Of a stretch of 64,000 bases of DNA, positions 24,301-37,842 are shown one piece after another. Within the stretch, counting starts at the first letter, position 1. Each line of letters opens with the position of its first letter. A program made the translations under genes and the position numbers. The notes below the pieces were generated by a model that was not told the origin of the DNA, searched no databases, and worked only from the letters and a program-made list of their open reading frames with translations. This stretch comes from Eremophila alpestris peregrina. Its lineage: Eukaryota; Chordata; Aves; Passeriformes; Alaudidae. The stretch spans positions 7,444,417 through 7,508,416 of the forward strand of contig WMCF01000030.1 in the NCBI GenBank assembly GCA_009792885.1. The letters are read 5' to 3'.

Positions 24301-27050
24301 CCAAAATCACCTTAATCCTTCTGATCTGCAGAGAAGAGCAGAAGGGAGAATTTCCCTGAGGAAGATTCACACTTAGACTGATAGAAGGTCTTGCCAGCTC
24401 TGAGTACCCTTCCATTCAAAATATTTCCATCCTGACAGGGTTCCCAAGCTTTTTAGGGGCAAAAATGTAAATAAAATGAGGTGTTTTCTTATTTTTGCTT
24501 TCCAGTGATAGCATGGGTTTTGGTTTTTAGAGGCAAAACCGCTTCTTTAGTAAAACCATGGACCTGAATTCCAGCAATCTCTCCAGACAAGCTAAATATT
24601 AAAATCAAAGTTATTCTGCAGTGGTGCCCATTGGGCTGGGTTTGTGTGGGATCCTCATCTAGCTGGATGCTATTTAGTGGCAAGCTTTCTCAGTGTGGAA
24701 GCACCTTTTCCTACATTTTCCTTTGCACAAAGATGACCATCAAGTTTGATTGCTAAGTTAGGTATAGATTATAGGACATAAAATGTAATCATCACTCTAA
24801 AGATTAGAGTAATTTTAATAGATTTTTTTAATGCATCTCTTCAGGGGTATAGCAGTTTTAATACTTTTAATTTTTTTTTACCAGTTCAATCTTTGATTTG
24901 TTGGATATAAACTTAATTTTGTTTCTTTGGTTTGAAAATGAGCAAAGTCCTTTATTTTTTTTTCAAATATGAAATTATAAGATTTTTTTTGTTTTCTCTT
25001 CTGGGAGAGAGAATTTGTAGCTTTATTCTTTTTTATATCCTTTAATATTGTGATAGAAATTTTGTATCACAGCAGCAACAACAAAAAAGGGTGGCTACAG
25101 CTTTCACACATCATATATTAACATGAAAATTTCTGCAAACTAAAACTAAATATTAATTTAATTTCTTACAAAGAAATATTTAGAGAAATACAAATCTTAA
25201 TACTTTTTTTTCATTTGGAAGAAAGAATTTTTCAATCTCTGATTGATTTCCTTTTGAAATCCTATACCAAATACTTGGCACGAGCCTGTATAATAGCCTG
25301 GAATCAAGATTCCCACAAGTTTTAAAGCCTATTTCTGTAACTGTGTGCAAAGGCCTAAAGTGATTGAAACCTTAATTTGTATGGCCTATGAATTATAAGC
25401 ATTATAAATCATGATGTTTGATAATGTGTTGCATGGCAATCCGTGGTGAATTATTGTGTGTTTGTACTTTGTTACCCATGTTTTCTTTTCCCTGCCACCC
25501 TGTTACCACCTGCCTTGGGATTTCAGACCTCTTGTCTTACAGCTCTGCTGTAAATATTTGACCTCTCATTTGTCTGTTTTCTCCTGCTGAGCCTTTTCCT
25601 CTTCTCATAAAAGTCAGCTGGGGAGACAAGGGGCCATTGAGCTATGGCCTGCCACAGGCAGCCACCAAAGCAGTGCTGCACAGCACTGCCCCTCTGCAGG
25701 GCACATCCCAACAGAGCATGCTGACAGTGTGGCAGGCTCCAGACAGAGGGAGATTTCTTCAGCATTAATGAAAAGGACAAGGGTCGTTTTGCAGCCAGCT
25801 TGTATTGGGGAAAAACTAGTGAAATGAGGCAGAGGGTGTACAACATGCATGCCTGGCCTTAAAGGTTCAGTATAAAACCTGCTTGTGACATGGACTTTCA
25901 AAATTTGTTCTCCCCAGATGAAAAACGTACAATACATCCAGCCTTTAGGTATATTAAGAATCTTTCATTTCCCCACATTCAGCTCTGTTACATTGCAGGA
26001 TGTTTTGACCTTTAAAATAAGATTATGAAAACAATAGGCCAATAGCCTAGAGGATTTCTGCAATCCATATGTGTATTTATTCTGCTTTGGTTAATGAAAC
26101 AGTTGGAAAAAGAATGAAAGTGAAGGTTCAGATAGTTTCTTACCAGTTTGAGACATCAGATCAATTTCAGGAACAATATGAACTGAAGTAAATTACTCAA
26201 AAAAAAAAAAAATACACTACTGTACAGCCTTTGGCAGGGGTATTTTCATTATTCCAGCACATAGGTTAGATCACAGATCTGACACAATAAAAATTTTTTG
26301 AAGTATTACACATAGGAAGAAAGCACCAGAAAAAAAACCCCAAAAGAATCCCCTACAGAAAAAAAAAACCCACCAAAAATTAATTTTTTTTTTCAATATT
26401 GCATTTAACACCATAACTTTCTCTAAACTAGTTTTTAAGTGGCCAAGATTGATTTAGCCCTACAATGGTTCTCTCTGACCTTTGCACTGCCTGGGTAGAA
26501 CTAGTCACATTTGATAGGTGCTAGCAAGAGCTCTGCTCTTACAAACCCTTAGAGAACATCCTGCCAAAGATGCTCCCCTAGTTTAGCTAAACTGTTTGTA
26601 TGACCAAGGTATAACAGGTCTGTTCCACAGCCAACTTCTGGCACATTTTTATATATAATGTTCTAATTTGCTCCTTCCAGACTGTCTTAAACTCCCTAAA
26701 CCAGAGAAAGCTTCTTATCTTTCCCATTGCAATGACTTCTCAACAGTGCTTTCTTTGCACTCCTCAGTAATTATTGAGGATCTATTTGTTCTTTTGTTTC
26801 TCTGTCTCCTTCTCTTCAGAAAGTTGCTTTCCAATTGATTTTTATGTTGCTAGGGGAAATAACTAAGACTAGAACTACAGAAGATTAGAAATCCATGGCA
26901 AATCCTAAAACTAAATGAAATGCATTTCAGTACATTGATCTCAGTGCTCTATGACTATGATAACAGAAATTTGCACTGTCAAGCAGCCTATAAGCAAACC
27001 ATATGTTTCTATATTTATCTTTATTCATACTACAAGTTTATCTTGATTAT
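24301..27050. other. Non-coding DNA with one GC-richer patch
   Basis: Unique sequence. The patch at 25600-25870 supports two overlapping 107-codon minus frames (25523-25846 and 25614-25937), neither recognisable; the overlap of two open frames points to composition and not to a gene. An A14 run lies at 26199-26212. Confidence 0.45.
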
Positions 27051-27320
27051 TGAAGTAGAAATCTACAATAAAAATCACGGGGCTTAATTAATCCACTTCC
27101 ATTATTATAATCTGTCAAAAAACTCAAGATAACAAGTAAATCAATTTTTTCAGTTGCATTTTGTTGCAACATATTTGATTGTAAGAATTGTTCTTACACA
27201 AAATGTGTTTTCCAGTGTTTTGAATTCAGTTAGAAGCCATTAGCTTCAGGCACTAGACAAAAGTTGCTGAATAGGCTTTGAAAGCAGATAATCATCATCT
27301 ATCTCAGCTTCACTCTGCTA
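27051..27320. promoter_or_regulatory. Possible conserved regulatory block
   Basis: Homeodomain-like cores are clustered: GGGCTTAATTAATCCAC near 27080-27096, then TTATAATCTGTCAAAAAAC, GAAGCCATTAGCTTCAGG and GCAGATAATCATCATC up to about 27300. No repeat and no open frame of note. Enhancer-like by composition only. Confidence 0.2.
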
Positions 27321-30300
27321 TTAGATTATAGTTAGCATGAAAAAGAAAAAACATGAAAAAAAGGCATTTGATCATGAGACCTGAATTTTCATTGTTTTCA
27401 TACCAGCTCTGTAAATTCTGGGTGTCAGTAACCTGGAGGCACTTCTGGAGTTGCATTTGATCATATTTCCTCCATCAGTATAGGATTTTTAAATAGTTGT
27501 TTCTAACTTCATGGCTGCTTGCATCTCAATTAGTCAGAAGAGATTATTAAATGGATTTGCATCTACATGTACATTTTTTTTTTTTCATCTGGAAACCTTA
27601 CTCCAGGACTGAACTGGAACCGGGGATCGGGAAAGATAGAAAAATTACTTTTATCTGGTTTGCAGAAAATAAGCATTTCACGGTCATTCCTCAAACTTCA
27701 CAGAAGAGAGAAGAGAATTCCATCTGTGGGAGGATAATTTTGCTGAAAGCACTGTTCAGTACTAAAATGTCAAGAGGCCTTTAAAGGCACAGACTCTGTC
27801 CACCATGAAAAAAAAAAAAAAACAGCCAAAATCTTCACGGAGCATCTGTGGCCAGAGTGGAAAATGTTAATGGGGGACTGAATTTATGAACACATAAATT
27901 ACTAGTTGGAGATAATCACAAATTACAAATATTCTTACTCACAGTTTCAGCAGTTTCCATTAAAATTTTAACCTTTCCCCCAAAGAGAGTTGTTCCTGGA
28001 CATCCTGAAAGTGTCAAACTAAAAATAAAAAAAAAATTTTAAAAGCCTCTAAAAGTTCAGAGAAGTCTTCAGAAAAACTCCCTGCGAGTGCCATCTGTCC
28101 TAGTGTTAGGACAAAAGTGGAGTTTAACCACTCAGGTCCACTGCCACAGGGCTGAACATGGACTCAGTGAAACCCTTGGCTGCACCCAGTGCCCAAACTG
28201 GACGTGTTGGATGGACAGGAGGAGCAGGGCTGTGACTGAGCACCAGCCCTTGGTCTGAGCTGGAACAGCCTGGTTGGTGGTATATGCTAAAGAAGCCTAA
28301 TATTTATTATTTCCATGGTGTACCAATTGTTTTAAAGACTCAAAGATCACCTGGAGAACGTTGGAGTTCATAACCCAGGCTCCCTCAGCACATGTTACAG
28401 CTGGGAGAAGTGACTGCAGTTTTTTCCCAGCAGATTTTTCCCAGATCTGTTACAGAAGTCTGATACTTCCATTGCCAAGTGTGTGAAGTAACATTTTGCT
28501 TTAAACTATCAGAGCTGCAGAAAATTAGCTGGAACACATCTAAAAACTGCAACAAACTGATTTTTCACTTTGGTTTTTGAGGTGTCAACCACAGCAGATG
28601 GAAAAACGGGTAGCTAAAAAGTTTCATGCCGAAAACACAGCTTGCTCAGCCCACTGGTTGGTGGCCAACCTACTAAAATTGCTTCTGGTCAGTAGAAACT
28701 AAAAAAAATAAAGTGGTGCAATACACAGAGTTTGCTGCAGTGGGTCACTTACTGTGCAAAGTTGCCCTCCCAAGGCTGGATGCCTCACTTCCAGAATGGA
28801 GCACCTGTTAACAACATCTCTTAAGACAAAATGTGCACAGACTTCCTGCAGAATAAGCAGCCTATTCAGGCTGCAGACTGCACTGTGTGTGCTTCATTAT
28901 TATTATTATTATTCATGTTTTAATTGTTATTATTTTACGGTGCCCAAGAGGAATATAGGGGTTTTATCATCTGTTAAAGACACAATTAGAAGAGCTAGGC
29001 TCAAAGGAGCAGCAGAGGCAGATGGTGTATTGGCAGTTAAATTTATAAAACTCTTCTCTTAAGTCTTGCCAGCAAGAGAATAGCTTTTCTGCTTTTTTCT
29101 ATTTTTTTTCTTTTTTTTTTTCTTTAAGGCAAACACTTTATTTCAAGAGGAGAATGCTGTAGTTGAACGGGTAGAAAATGACATGATTTGGTCTCTCAAG
29201 AGTTTTGACATTCAGAACAAAAAAGCAACTAAAATTATTTTGACTGAGTCACAAATAATTTATTCATGTTCTTGCCACAGAGAAAGCTCTGCTAGTTTCT
29301 GAGCCAAATAATCTGTGCCATGTGTCCAGCTTCTCTCTTCTATCTGTCACGTTTCTAGTTAACCTTGTTAACTGGCTTAGTGGAAAAACACTGGTGTAAC
29401 GTAACAGAGGCAGTGACCTGCCAGATGACCTATGCAGATCAGATGAAGAATATCAATTTCAGGGTTGATTGGGGGTGTGAATAGGTTTACTGCTAATAAA
29501 AACTAGGGTTTTTTACAATGACACCCTCACAGCAAAGCAATAGCCTTCTGAGGAACTGAACTACAGATGAGAATGCAAGTGCTCACATACCAGAAGGGAA
29601 AAAAAGTTTACTGAAAGGGCAAATAGTGAGGCTGTCAGAAAGCTAGGATTACTTGTTTAAATGGCATTCTGGGTTAGGAGGCAGCTGGTCTTAAATAAGC
29701 AAATAATGCTTAGAAATGAGTATTGTGCTCTGTAAATATGGTGATACAGAGGAGTTAAAGGATTTAACAACCAAAAAGATATTGCAGAGTTCTCTAGTTT
29801 TCTGCCGGTAAAACATGCAACCTGTGAACATTTAAGTAGCATGACATTGCAGTTCACAAGTACTATGTGAATGAAAACTGTCCCCAGAAATATCTTTTTG
29901 GCATAGTATAGTTTAAATATACTTTTGCACCTGGAAGTCTACCAAATTCTGCCAGTTTATGTGTTAGAAGGTTTTGGAGCAGCCCTGTTTTCTATGTGGA
30001 GAATTTGAAGACTCTGCTAAACTGTTTAGTGAGGTAGCTTTTCTTAAGGACACATGATTTAGCTACACTAGTTAGGTGTCCTCTTTTCTCTAGTGTCTCA
30101 ACAGGACAGTTTATCCTGCACATTTTTACTCAAGCACAGCATGGATGGGTGAAAACAGAGCCTCTCTCCCTCTGCTCATTCTGCCTGTGCACTGTGGAGA
30201 AGGGCCAGCATGCTTGTGAGAATTTTTTCTTACCTCCAGTGAGTTCTGCAGACCTAGTGGAAACACATGTGGTTTAGATATTTTGGAAGCAGGGAAAAAA

Positions 30301-31035
30301 GGAAAAAAAGGAAAGATTTATGAGTTCTGCCATACTTTTCAGCCACTTTATAGAACAACTGGAAGTTTGCATTTATTCCAAAGTGTAAAAGGGCATAGCT
30401 CATTTCAGAGAAGTAATGTTGTTTTGTCTTTCCCAGCCAACTAATTGCTCCAAGCAATGGGAAGTGTATGTTCTATACCACACAGGAAGAACTGGTACCA
30501 GTGAAGTGATTATTTGGTAAATCCCTACAAAAGAATCCCCAATTTTATTACTACATTACTCTGCTTTCTTTCTTCAGAGGGGTCAAAAGCACAATTAACT
30601 ATGCAGAAGTATAACTAAACAGTTCCCAGTTGGCCTATATAGAAACATAATTGGGAGCCTGGGTCATGGCAGGGCCATAGCTCCTCTTGTCCCTTTTAAA
30701 ATTCTTCATCATCATCTGAAATACATCTCTGGCATACATTTTCTCACTATCATATCTGTGCAAAAGCCTCCACCCAGATGCCTCTCAGTTAGTTTTACCC
30801 TTGTTACAGTTTAGCTTAAATAGCTCATGTCCTGCCCTGCTGTTTATATCTCTGCCATGTTACTCTCAGTCCTGTCTTTGCTGAAATGCTTTTTCTTTTT
30901 TTCAATGTCTTAAATATAATAAAAATAATCATTCAGGCATTGTGTTAATAACGCATGATAGAATAAAAAAAAAAAAAAACCAAAGAAAAGAAAACCCAAA
31001 ACGAACTGCAACCAGAAAAAGAGAAAAAACCACCC
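27321..31035. other. Non-coding DNA with simple repeats
   Basis: Mixed unique sequence. A15 run at 27808-27822, (ATT)6 at 28896-28913, and another A15 at 30965-30979 followed by a purine/A-rich tail. A GC-richer patch at 28085-28290 is unclassified. A 102-codon plus frame at 28754-29062 spans the (ATT)n tract, encodes a run of tyrosines there and is not recognised; I consider it spurious. Confidence 0.45.
28896..28913. repeat. (ATT)6 microsatellite
   Basis: Six perfect ATT units, followed by an AT-rich flank. Potentially variable in length between individuals. Confidence 0.9.
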
Positions 31036-31530
31036 ACGAATCCTGTTGACATTAGCATGCACAGTTTGATTCTGGCTTGTGCCAGGCAGGGATCTCCATG
31101 AGAGCTGCCTTCCTGACTGGATGCTCTCCAGACGGTTCTTTTAGCATTACATTTATGGGACCCCATATGCTGTAATTCTCTGGAGCCTGAGCACAGTGCT
31201 AGCACTGCTCCTAGCTGTGCACTCTGAAATGTGCTCTCCCCGAGTGCTTAGCTCACATATGACACCCTTCCATGAAGTCAGGACCCTGCAGCTCAGTGCC
31301 AAGGCACAAAAATCCCTGTGGGCTGCCCTGATGTGGAATGGAGAAGTATGTGGCCCAGCATCAAAAGTCACATGCACACACTGTCATTTCATAATATGTC
31401 AATTTAATAGCATGATATCAGCTAGAGACCACAAATGGTGCATGGAAAGATTTCCCGAATTACCACAGCTTGTAGGAAAGCATTTGACAGCTTGATTACA
31501 ATAAATGATTATAGGCCAGATCAAGCATCA
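31036..31530. promoter_or_regulatory. GC-richer block, possibly regulatory
   Basis: About 500 bases with raised GC at 31060-31370, then a motif-rich segment containing CATTTGACAGCTTGATTAC (31472-31496 region; TGACAG is a MEIS/TGIF-type core) and ATAAATGATTATAGG. Frames are open on both strands (31153-31377 minus, 31196-31495 plus, 31-codon overlaps in others) with no recognisable peptide, so I favour non-coding. No known repeat was recognised. Confidence 0.2.
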
Positions 31531-34500
31531 AGATTTAGAACTCCGCCCTAAATATTAAAAAATAAAGAAACGAAACCCCAAATCCTCAAACAACCCCATA
31601 ACACTTTGGAATTTTAGAAAACCTAATTAAATATGTGTGCAATCTGTTGCACAGATAGGAATTTTCCCAGTGAATAGAATCAGAGCACAAATGGAATAGC
31701 ATCTATACCAGAACACTGAAGAGCTAAATAGGTTTGCTCCCTGAAAAGGATCATTAGAGATCTACAATCCTCCATGGGCCTGAAGCTTTTGCTCAGAGGC
31801 ACTGTAGACAAAAGCTTCCCTTATTGTACAGAAAATAGAAGAGAACAGAGGTTTTCTTCTTCCCAGAAGGAGAAATCTCTGTTCATTGTAAAATGAGGAA
31901 ATGCAAAGGTCCAGCTAGGAATAATCTGGGTACATAATGTAATATCAGTGAGCAAAGGTGTGTGTGCCTCCCCCCAGGTTTGAACCATCCTGTTGGAAGC
32001 AAACCTAAAGCAGGAGTTGCTCTGGAAGGGTGTAGAAGCCACTGGAGTGGAAGTAGAGAGCATGAGAAAACATATAGGCTTGGCCCTGATGCATGGTTTC
32101 CCTACACAACTTTGCTTCCTGTGTACTGGGGAGGAGTTTGTAGATATCTTCATCTTTACCAGCGTTATCAGGCACATTTTCAATGCCCACATTTATGCTG
32201 AGAAACAAATTAGCACCGGGAAAATACCCCTAGCTCAGAAGCTGGGAGCTGCAGACAAGCTTGTGTGCACTTTGCTGACAGCTAGCATCCTCTACACTAA
32301 GTTGTCTTGCAACTAATTTTTAATTTCCTTCTAGGTTTTCCCTCCGGTCAGACAGTTTTTTTGCAGTTGTGTAGTTTTGTTTCATTTTGTTTTTCCTAAA
32401 TCCATAGTTTCTGGGGTAACATAAGAATATATAGCAGTGATACACCCAAAGCACGAAACTGGGGCGTGGTACCACATAAGATCCTGTGCAACACAGGTGC
32501 ATCTGGGGGAAAGCCCTGCTGCTCCATACAGAGTCAAACTCTGTTTCTTTATTTTGCTGCTTCCCTTTTGGGATCAGTCCCCCTGGTGAAGGATTTCCAG
32601 AACAATAAATAGGAATGGTCCATGAGAGGGCTAAGCAGAGCACCCTATAGGAGGGTCGAAGGACCATCAGGGTGCGTGATCAGAGCTCCTGTGTCCTGGG
32701 TGAATACCTGCTCTGGCAGAATGGACGTGTCCATTGGAAATGTTGGCCTGCATAACAAACACAGAGAGACATGAAATAAGGCAGATGTTTTCAGAGCTCA
32801 TTGTCAGTTTCACAATTTATACCAAAATGAGCTGCTTCAGAGATTACCTTTTTTTGTTAAACATTTTACTAAAAAAAACCCTTGATTTTAGGGCTCTGTC
32901 TGAGACTCCTCTCATCTAATTTTACACGTATATATTTTAACCTGTTCTTCTATATTTATATTCAATCAATGAGGAAAATACAGTCTTGTCTTTCCTGAAT
33001 TCTATGAAGCAAAAGGCTTTTGTGGTACAAAACCATTAAAATACTATAGTTTAAATGAGTGTTAATTTAAAACTAAAAAGTGGTTAAATTTCTTTCATAA
33101 TTTACAGTGTTCCTCCAGAGATATTTCTGATAAGGTTGTTTATGTCTACATAATATTTAAATGCAAACCACACACTAATTACTTACAAGAAGTGCTACAC
33201 ACACAAAGATAAAATTAAAAAAAAAATATCTGAAAAGCACTCTGCCTGGATTAAAGATGAATGTTTTTGGGTTGTTTTTTTAATAAAATATAATTCATTA
33301 CAGAGACTTGCATTTTGCTTGCAGCTAGTTCAAAGGATTGTGTACTTTTTTAGCACTTTCATGTAAACAACTTAAATTCTTGCTCTTAATGAATTGTATT
33401 TTTGTGATGATACATCAGGAATTTCATAAGATGATGAAATATCATTATTTTTTGGATATTTATATATGTCAGTGTTTCCACACCTAGAAGGTCCCAAAGT
33501 TATTTGATCAAATCAGCGAGGGGATGTGATGATCTTCAACATGTCAGAGATATGAATAATGGGAAAGCACTCAAGAGGAGGAAAGAAAGACCTTACTGGT
33601 GCCACATGTGGAGGAGAGTGTCTAATCTGCCACCTGAGGGCCCATGTGTGAGGGAGGGGTTGGGAATACCTTGATTTATACTTGAAACTCAGGAGACACC
33701 AGAGAATCCAGATGGGAACTACAAGGTCACATGACGCCAGACTTCCTTAATTTTCATGAGGTTTATAAAGACAGATTTCTAGCAAGGAGCCAAATTTCAA
33801 CATGGTAAATAGAAAATATACACTGGCCTGCTGTGAGTGCCTGAGTGCTCCAATAAATGTTTGACCTCTGGAGGACCAGAGGGATGAGGAGTTGCCAGGT
33901 GTAAGGTGCATTACCAATGTTACTTTAGTACAGACCTCAGTCTTTATTCTGTCTCATTTGCAACTAAAATGGGTCTTTAACAGTGAGTGATCACTTAACT
34001 GTGCTGGCTTGCATGCCCTTCTACTCAAAATGTTCTGAGTTACCCAGGATTTACTTTTTTAAACCATCTAAATTAAACCAGCTCATTTTCCCCAACCCTG
34101 GGGATCCCTAATGTGTTTCACTCAAAATAGGATTAGACATTTTAAATAGCTCATCCCGAAAATCCAAGTTGGTTCATCTGAACTGTGAAAAGGAGGATTA
34201 CCAGCAAATTGGTGACTGAGTGTGTCCAACAGCTGGGGAACAGCTGGCAACTGGTGGCCCTTGCAGTGGGAGCAGCTGTTTGCAGAACACACCTGGTGAT
34301 GCCCCTGTCTCACCCTTCCATCCTTGGGGAGCAGTGTGGGATGTACACACTGAAATGCAGCTGCCTCGGGACTGGGAAACTCCTCAGCTCCTTTGGGCAC
34401 CTTGAGAAGCAAAACTTCTGGGAGGTAATGGTAATAGAAGGTGGTGGTGTGAATTAATAAACTGAGTCTCTCTTTTGGGTGGTACACCCTAACCAGTCAA

Positions 34501-36400
34501 TTTAGATAACTTTCAGAATATTAAGTTAGAGAAGATAAATATCACTCTTCAGCTATAATACTTCTGTTATTTTTACCTGTATATATGTTAAAATACCCAT
34601 AAGTATGTAATTATGGAAGATGTTTTCTCTGGACAACTTTGACTTTCAAAAAGTCCTAAAGATTTCAGAATGAAAGGCTGCATTTACATTGTCTCTCAGC
34701 TAATCCTGCAAGAATGAAAGAGCTAGTGGATTTAAAGGTAATCTCTTGCTGTTGTCCGACCTGGACAGAGAGTGGAATCATATCATTTTGTAATCTTTGA
34801 AACAAATATATTTGTTCCAGAGAGAATCTTCATAATGATAAGAACACATTCTATTTCTTTAATCTCTATATTCTAAAATTTCAATATATACATGAGGATG
34901 TATATAAATGTACAGTATGGCATTCCCATATTGCTGTCTATATTTCCATGTCTGTACACACATTTCCTATAGTTGGATCATATATTGTAATTTTTAGAGT
35001 AAAGTAACAAAAAGCTAATATGTAGAGGGTTGTAAAAGGACAATTAATGTCTGAAAATTCATCATTGCGCATGATAGAAAACTGTAACAAAAAAAAATAT
35101 TTCACATAACAAAAGATGCTATTAAGGGATTAATTTTGAGGCATTCCCTGAATTTAAAAAGTAATTATGAAACAGAGATTATCTTAAACTGAGAAAATTT
35201 TATATTTTTGAAGTAAAATGAAGAATTTTGAGAAAAATATTTTTTTAATATTGACAGCAAGAATATTTATTCAAATTTGGGATTAAATTAATTGGAAATT
35301 GCATGTGAGGAGGGACATTATCTTGACTTTCTATGCAACATTATTTCCAGGTCTGTTGCTCAGTATTGAAGAGCATTAAAATACAATGAGTATTCAAAGG
35401 ATGGTCACAACATTATTTAAATTCAGATTGGCGTAGTTTTTCCATTCATAAGAAAGGAGGATGAAAGATGACCTGTTTGCTGTTGGAGGACTTTTCAAGA
35501 CTGATGATGAAGACATGACAAAATGCTGTTGCTGGAAGTCAAAGTTACAAAACATTAAACTTGGAAATGAGATGACATAGCAGCATAGGAATAGCAAACA
35601 CCAGGAGTGATGGCACTTGCCATTAGGGACTTTAGAATCAGATTTCATGTAATTTGAAACCAATTTTTTATGTTTTATGTGGTTGTGTTTGAATGAGTAT
35701 TTCTACGGCAGAAAGGGGAGGGGGGAAAGGGAGTCTTGTTGGGATACTTCCTTTGCTTTCATCCCCTCCCTTTGTGGTCACTCATATAGGAATCAACATG
35801 TCAGGATTCAAATTTATTTAAAGTTAGCAATCAAAGAGAAATCATTCTCTAAAGCTAAAAAATTCTTTATTTCTTCACCGTTAGCTCCAGTCTGCATATA
35901 TCTGTTGAAAATTTGAGGTTTCATTTTCCTTCTGCAAAATGAAATGCTAGCTGTTGTCAAAGATGAGACAACATCATAGTCCAATGTGTTGACAGGTTAT
36001 ACAGAATTTTAATTTTCAGATGTCTGACTAGTGTGATTACTGCTCATTGGATTTAAGGTTATGGAGGCTTTGTTTATATCATAAGTCTTGATGAAGACAT
36101 CTGGGTACATTTCAGTATACCTCACATGTCCTCTTAGAACTATGGTCCAACACTGATCTCACCTCTGCTGGTGATGTGAAGCTGAGTCCATCAAGTAATA
36201 CAATTACTTTGAATTCCTCTGGATATAATACAAGTTTTCTGGATGAAACCGAATGATTTGTGATGTTCAGTAGGTCTGACTATAACAATTAAATCCCAGG
36301 CAAATTAAAAACAGGCATAAGAATTTATACAACAACAGCTGGCTACCCTAAATTCTTGTTCAAGAATGAAACTTTAAAAGTCCAAATCTTCTCTCATCAT
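31531..36400. other. Non-coding DNA with low-stop patches
   Basis: Unique sequence. At 31820-32320 frames of 123 (minus), 107 and 79 (plus) codons overlap. At 32320-32667 there is a 115-codon minus frame. At 34122-34487 frames of 121 (minus), 90 and 61 (plus) codons overlap. None shows a family motif, signal peptide with a following domain, or splice structure I can defend. These patches are GC-richer, which lowers stop frequency. Old unrecognised repeats are possible. Confidence 0.4.
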
Positions 36401-36790
36401 TTCAAGTAATATTTCCTTACCACCTACTGCATCTTGTTATTTCTGCATGAGGCTTGTACAGATCTCCTGGGAAAGAGTGTTGGTAATTTCACTTCTGTCA
36501 CATCTCTTTGGGAAGATTCTTTTTCTGGAAATAAATTAATTTTAAGGGATGAAAATTCTTATGAACATTCCATTAAAAATTACCAGCATTACATGAGTTT
36601 TGTCTCCGAATATCTGGGAAGTACAGTAGATGGGTCATTAACTGCATCTGGGAGGGCAATATGTACAGTCCTCTCAAATCCCTTCGCTTGATTCTCTAAA
36701 GAAAGTGATAGTAACTCTGACCCTTCAGCTGTGATTTCTGAAGAGGTTAATATCTCCCCTGAAGAGATTTGACAAGAATTTAATGGGCTG
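36401..36790. other. Repeat-free block, possible conserved DNA
   Basis: Sequence without low-complexity runs, containing an 85-codon plus frame at 36434-36691 of unknown family. Motifs such as GAAATAAATTAATTTTAAGG and GGGTCATTAACTGCATC give it an enhancer-like look, but the evidence is weak. Confidence 0.15.
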
Positions 36791-37842
36791 ACTGAATGGA
36801 TTCATGTAGAGCTGTAGCATTCCTTTTCTTCAGTGTTTTTTCTTTTCTTCTCTTAAAGGTCTCTGTCTGTCTTGGTGTGCTGTCTGACACATGGGAGTAG
36901 ACAGGTCTATTTTCAGGCAGTTGTTAGATCATATGATGAAAGACGTTGGAAAGGACAGTGAAAGACTGTATGAAAGAGGCAAGCCACCCTCTTGAAAAAC
37001 AGTATTTATCCTTTTCTAGTACTGGAGATCAGTGTTAGGGGAAGGGGGGAGCTGCAAGTTGGCAGTACAATCTGATGTATGCAATTATATGCAAGGGAAA
37101 AAGATCTCTCGAGATGAGGAAACCAGGAGCAGCTCCTCTACTGAACCCAGTGTCTATTATTGGTTTATTTTTGAAAGCATTCCTTCTGCACTCACTGCAG
37201 TTAAGATTTCACCATAACACTCAAGGCCAAGCTGGCTGACCTGGTGCTGTTCTAGGAAGTATTATATTCTTACTGCATTTCCCTCCTGAGACAGATAATA
37301 TGTTCACATCCTGGAGGTGCACCTAAATCTTTGCGCTTCTAGCCTTCTGTCAAGCTACCTATGGCATGGGTGAGAGTGTGAGGGGTTTAGCCTGCTAAAG
37401 CACCCTCCACAGCTCCCAGCATCGTGTGTCTGTTTAATCCATCACGGTGAGACAAAGGCACCAGCACAGACTGACTCCTCAAGGATGGAAAATGAGAGAC
37501 TTAACCACACCATGGCTGTTCCTGTGGGGCCTCAGATGGCTACTTAAGCACAAAGGGGAAGGTTTCTGTGTGTTTTAGAGAAATCAATGCTGCAGGAATT
37601 CTATATTTATATGCTGAACAACCTCTATGATCAATAAATTCATGCACAAATAAGACAGGGTTTACCAATGACCTAGTCCCTCGTGCCTAGTAAATCTATA
37701 TGAATGTCAGTTACAAAATACATCAGCCACAACATACAACCATATATGTCTCAACAGAAAAAAATTAAGGCGGGAAAGAGCTACTTTTTTCCCTGGTTTA
37801 TTTTGGTGGGGTTTTTTTGTTTGTTTGTTTTATTTGTTTGGG
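36791..37842. other. Non-coding DNA up to the gap
   Basis: Unique sequence ending in a G/T-rich run (37803-37842: TTTGGTGGGG, T7, then repeated TTTG units) directly against the assembly gap. A 61-codon plus frame at 37032-37217 is unrecognised. A pyrimidine tract ending TCTTAAAG near 36840-36859 looks acceptor-like, but no open exon follows it convincingly. Confidence 0.45.

Noticed and set aside
25523..25937. Two overlapping 107-codon minus frames in a GC-richer patch
   Set aside because: Two frames equally open over the same bases, no motif, no plausible splice structure; most likely a composition effect.
28754..29062. 102-codon plus frame
   Set aside because: Crosses an (ATT)n microsatellite that gives a run of tyrosines; no recognisable domain on either side.
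36830..36870. Pyrimidine tract ending TCTTAAAG as a splice acceptor
   Set aside because: No open or recognisable exon with a matching donor follows it.
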